Assembly (NCBI RefSeq): GCF_017745675.1
Contig: NZ_JAFLJM010000026.1
Coordinates: 1-53,160, forward strand
Origin: Alkalihalobacillus sp. BA299
GTDB taxonomy: Bacteria > Bacillota > Bacilli > Bacillales > Bacillaceae_F
Direction of reading: 5' to 3'
Length of the DNA stretch: 53,160 bases
The position numbers were made by a program, and so were the translations under genes. This document shows, one piece after another, positions 50,658 to 53,160 of the stretch. The notes under the pieces are model-generated. The model was not told where the DNA came from and made no database searches. It worked only from the letters and a program-made list of their open reading frames with translations. Each line of letters opens with the position of its first letter. Position 1 is the first letter of the stretch.

Positions 50658-50798
50658 CTATTTAGTTTCACTTGTTTCAGTTGCTTCTCTTCTTTCTAAC
50701 TCGTGTTCTAACAATTGAATAAAGTCTTTTGGTAAATTACATGCAATGGCTTTGTTATATGCCTCCAACAAATCATCATAGCTTAACTTAACTAACAT
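50658..50798 (-). CDS. sda: Sda-type sporulation histidine kinase inhibitor
   Basis: 46 residues matching Sda in length and pattern: KLSYDDLLEAYNKAIACNLP then KDFIQLLEHELERRE, equivalent to the LSDELLIESY...NRDFIELIENEIKRR hairpin of B. subtilis Sda. Sda binds the kinase dimerisation domain of KinA/KinB-type enzymes and blocks phosphorelay signalling after DNA damage or replication arrest. A longer in-frame start at 50933 has no site; GGGGAGGATATT fixes the ATG at 50798. It lies among island genes rather than in its usual chromosomal neighbourhood, so it may be an extra copy. Confidence 0.85.
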   Translation of the reverse strand: MLVKLSYDDLLEAYNKAIACNLPKDFIQLLEHELERREATETSETK

Positions 50799-51353
50799 AA
50801 TATCCTCCCCTGAAAACTTATCCCAAGAACTAATACTAATGGCTATGAGAAGCAAATTCAATACTTTTCTGAATGTTAGTTTGATTGTAAATGTTTTGTA
50901 ATATAAAAATTCATTAATATAATTAAATCTCATATTAAGAACATCGTCTTTACATATTACTAGGTATAATTTACCTCTAATTTCGTCTTGAAAGATCTAC
51001 TGACATTGCATGATGTCCGACAACCTAAAGAATATAAAAATAAAAAAACTCATTGTTCTAGCCTTGACACTGGGGCCCTATCCCCTTTGGAAACCCGAAT
51101 GTAAGGAAGGAAAAGCACCTTCCAACCACCCGCTCCTCCCGTCGCTAGAGGCTACCAAAGGAGACCACCCTGTGTAAAGGCACCGCTCCGCTTAGAACGA
51201 AGTGAGCTCACAGGAGAATTTTTAAGCTTATACTAGATGTCTTAGTAGAGGCTGGGACATAACTAGCTAAAATAATTGTAAAAAGGTTCCGAACATCAAA
51301 GAAAACGATGTTCGGAACCTTTTTAGTTAGTTTTTTCATATTCTATTCTCCGA
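50799..51353. other. Non-coding stretch with a GC-rich structured block
   Basis: 51060-51215 is unusually GC-rich, with hairpin potential (GGGGCCCTATCCCC, GGAAGG/CCTTCC, GTGAGCTCAC). It might be the remains of another IS non-coding end. AGGCTGGGACATAACT near 51250 looks like an IS1182-type terminus. No gene. Confidence 0.4.
51280..51325 (-). terminator. Long hairpin terminator after the IS1182 transposase
   Basis: An eighteen-pair AAAAAGGTTCCGAACATC / GATGTTCGGAACCTTTTT stem, symmetric, ending in T residues on both strands. It blocks transcription in both directions at the element edge. Confidence 0.8.
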
Positions 51354-52925
51354 TTAACCGCTTGTGGCGATGTACTTTCTCAAGTTCACCGCCAAGAACG
51401 CAAACCCTAATTCATTTTTCACCTTCTCTTTGCCTCTCACTGACAGACGAGTGAAATGCAAATTAGCCTTCAGAAATCCAAAAACTGGTTCCACATCGGT
51501 TTTACGCTTACCGTAGATTTCACCGGTTTTCTCTTCTGAAAGCTGTTGTCTAACGTATTCTTTTTGTTGTTCCCATTTTTCGTTGTACTGTATTTTCCGA
51601 TGGTGGCCTTCTTTAGCCTTGGTGCATTGGGAACGGAATGGACAGCCTGAACAGTCTTCACACTCATAGACCTTAAACGTTCGTGTAAATCCATCTTTGT
51701 CTTTTCGATTTGATAGGTATCGGAACACTAAGTTTTTCCCATTTGGACATGTGTAAAAATCCGTTTCCTCGTTATAGTCCCAATTGGTGGAGTGGAAAGC
51801 GTTATTCTTATATTTTTTCTTCTTCTCTTTACGATACATGTTATAAGTAATTAATGGGGTACGCTCTCGATGTTCGATTACATCTATGTAGTTTTGTTCA
51901 CTACCATAGCCTGCATCAGCGACAATATATGGGGGCAGCTTAAAGAAACCTTCCTCGATTTTGTCCAGAAAAGGGATGAGTGTACGTGTATCTGTCGGGT
52001 TAGAGAATACATCAAAAGCTAGCGTGTATTGTCCTTCCGTCGCAATTTGCACATTATAACCAGCTTTTAGTTGGCCGTTCTTCATGTAATCATCTTTCAT
52101 TCGCATAAAAGTGGCATCATGATCTGTTTTTGAATAACTGTTTCTCTCTCCGAATATGGCCATGTCGTTTTGGTATTTTTGTTTGCGAGCTACAAAATCT
52201 TTGAACTGCTTCCGATACTGCTTCGGAGCTTTGCGTTCCGAACGAAGTTGTTTTCGTTCACTTACATCTTTACTTGCTTCGATTTGGTTATCATATTCCT
52301 CAACCTTGGCATCAAGCTTTTCCACTACTTTTACGAGTTCTTCCGTAGATAGTTCATCCAGGTTTTCTCGTTTGATTTCTGGAATAATTTCATTTTCCAA
52401 CAACTCATCATACATTTGGTTGGACTTCTCTACCAAATTGGCGCTGTACTTTTCAACCGCTTTACGCCAAACAAACGTAAACTTATTGGCATTCGCTTCG
52501 ATTTTTGTTCCGTCAATAAAAATGGCTTCTTCCTCTATCAACTTTTCTTGTACGAGCTGACAACGAAATTGGACGAAGCATTGGCGTAGTAATTCCTGAA
52601 CTTCTGGATGGACACGAAAACGATTGATGGTTCGATAACTCGGTTCATATCCTTGAGCTAACCACATCATGCGAATACTATCTTTGAGTAATGCGTCGAT
52701 CTTTCTTCCAGAGAAAACAGATTGCGTGTAAGCACATAAAATGACTTTCATCATCATCCGTGGATGGTAAGCAGGGTTACCCGTTTCACGTAGGAAGCTA
52801 GCGAATGCTTCATCAGGAATCTGTTCCACAAGATCATGGACGGCGTAGGCGATATCATTTTCTTGAAGTTTTACTTCTAAATCTAGCGGCAAAATGAGTT
52901 GAGTCATGGTATAATGTTTAAACAT
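51354..52925 (-). CDS. IS1182-family DDE transposase, apparently intact
   Basis: 523 residues without stops or shifts. The N-terminal domain reads YAVHDLVEQIPDEAFASFLR and NPAYHPRMMMKVILCAYTQS (a DUF772-like segment). The DDE domain has IDGTKIEANANKFTFVWRK, YIVADAGYGSEQNYIDVIEH and KTDVEPVFGFLKANLHFTRL with the Glu. A Cys cluster YECEDCSGCPFRSQC lies between them. GGAGGTATCCTT precedes the ATG. This is the only mobile-element transposase in the window that looks active. The exact terminal repeats cannot be fixed; the downstream end is probably near 51250. Confidence 0.9.
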   Translation of the reverse strand: MFKHYTMTQLILPLDLEVKLQENDIAYAVHDLVEQIPDEAFASFLRETGNPAYHPRMMMKVILCAYTQSVFSGRKIDALLKDSIRMMWLAQGYEPSYRTINRFRVHPEVQELLRQCFVQFRCQLVQEKLIEEEAIFIDGTKIEANANKFTFVWRKAVEKYSANLVEKSNQMYDELLENEIIPEIKRENLDELSTEELVKVVEKLDAKVEEYDNQIEASKDVSERKQLRSERKAPKQYRKQFKDFVARKQKYQNDMAIFGERNSYSKTDHDATFMRMKDDYMKNGQLKAGYNVQIATEGQYTLAFDVFSNPTDTRTLIPFLDKIEEGFFKLPPYIVADAGYGSEQNYIDVIEHRERTPLITYNMYRKEKKKKYKNNAFHSTNWDYNEETDFYTCPNGKNLVFRYLSNRKDKDGFTRTFKVYECEDCSGCPFRSQCTKAKEGHHRKIQYNEKWEQQKEYVRQQLSEEKTGEIYGKRKTDVEPVFGFLKANLHFTRLSVRGKEKVKNELGFAFLAVNLRKYIATSG

Positions 52926-53062
52926 AAGGATACCTCCGATGGGTTTTGGTGTGGTAACTTTAATTTTATCAGATGGTATCCTTATTTAAATCCAAAAACT
53001 ATTAAAATTTAAAAAATAAAGAGTGGCACTCACGGTGCTTACCCCTAAAAGTTAGAGTTTTA

Positions 53063-53160
53063 TTATGCAGCTGATTGGCTGGAGTGAGTTCGATATTCAA
53101 CTGGACTCATCCCAGCCAATTTTTCTTTTGATCGTTCATGGTTATACCAGTAGATATATT
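53063..53160 (-). CDS. IS3-family transposase OrfB, C-terminal end (cut by the window)
   Basis: The minus strand reads YIYWYNHERSKEKLAGMSPV then EYRTHSSQSAA and a stop. YNHERxxxKLxGMSPxEYR is the standard end of IS3/IS150-type rve integrase-domain transposases. The remainder lies beyond the window. CCCCTAAAAGTTAGA just outside the stop resembles an IS3 terminal repeat. Confidence 0.8.
   Translation of the reverse strand, partial: YIYWYNHERSKEKLAGMSPVEYRTHSSQSAA

Noticed and set aside
34700..53160. Direct repeat of the tRNA-Val 3' end as a second attachment site
   Set aside because: I searched the island by eye and found no second copy; the far boundary probably lies outside the window.

Overview
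The window is a low-GC stretch from the chromosome of an endospore-forming Bacillaceae bacterium. Three things support this. Ribosome binding sites are of the AAAGGAGG type, often followed by TTG starts. B. subtilis-like neighbours are present (yjcD-type helicase and yjcF-yjcG-yjcH). Sporulation signatures are dense: CgeB-like glycosyltransferase, CsxC/SPOCS-like coat protein, KinA/KinB-type kinases, Sda, and promoters matching the sigma-K consensus (AC, 16-17 bp, CATANNNTA). I cannot name the species.

Region 1 (about 0.1-15.3 kb) is a spore-surface locus. A CgeB-like glycosyltransferase is followed by five paralogous cysteine-rich proteins, all on the minus strand, most with their own promoter and terminator. 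A small conserved protein with a sigma-E-like promoter lies among them. Divergent from the array is a coiled-coil protein of about 960 residues, overlapped by a JAMM/M67 metallopeptidase gene. Next come a 59-residue CGCG-tailed protein, a CsxC-like protein, two related small proteins, a broken cysQ, a GalU-type nucleotidyltransferase and an acidic-tailed YusW-like protein. Together these suggest mother-cell synthesis, cross-linking and glycosylation of an outer spore layer; this is inferred.

Region 2 (15.3-34.7 kb) is mostly housekeeping or core: UvrD-type helicase, MBL hydrolase, MscL with a zinc ribbon, a PAS histidine kinase, yjcF-G-H, an exostosin-like glycosyltransferase, PgpA, fumarase, the C-terminal relic of a nucleoside transporter, a GntR/ABC operon with a clear operator, MsrA-MsrB, a DUF1906 protein, a KinB-type kinase and tRNA-Val(GAC). 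Dispersed non-coding repeats separate several of these genes.

Region 3 (34.7-53.2 kb) is a decayed genomic island beginning at the tRNA. It holds what looks like the C-terminal end of an integrase beside the tRNA, a complete tyrosine integrase, two decayed IS110-family copies with conserved 3' non-coding RNA-like regions, an intact IS1182-type transposase, an IS3 fragment, MITE-like elements and several frameshifted genes. Between these lie intact genes that look like defence cargo: two PD-(D/E)XK-type nucleases, an overlapping pair (C-terminal hydrophobic protein plus SEC-C protein), and a HEPN-like protein. An sda homologue also sits there. The best candidates for something undescribed are the overlapping pair at 38.7-40.9 kb and the five-gene cysteine-rich spore array with the coiled-coil/JAMM pair.
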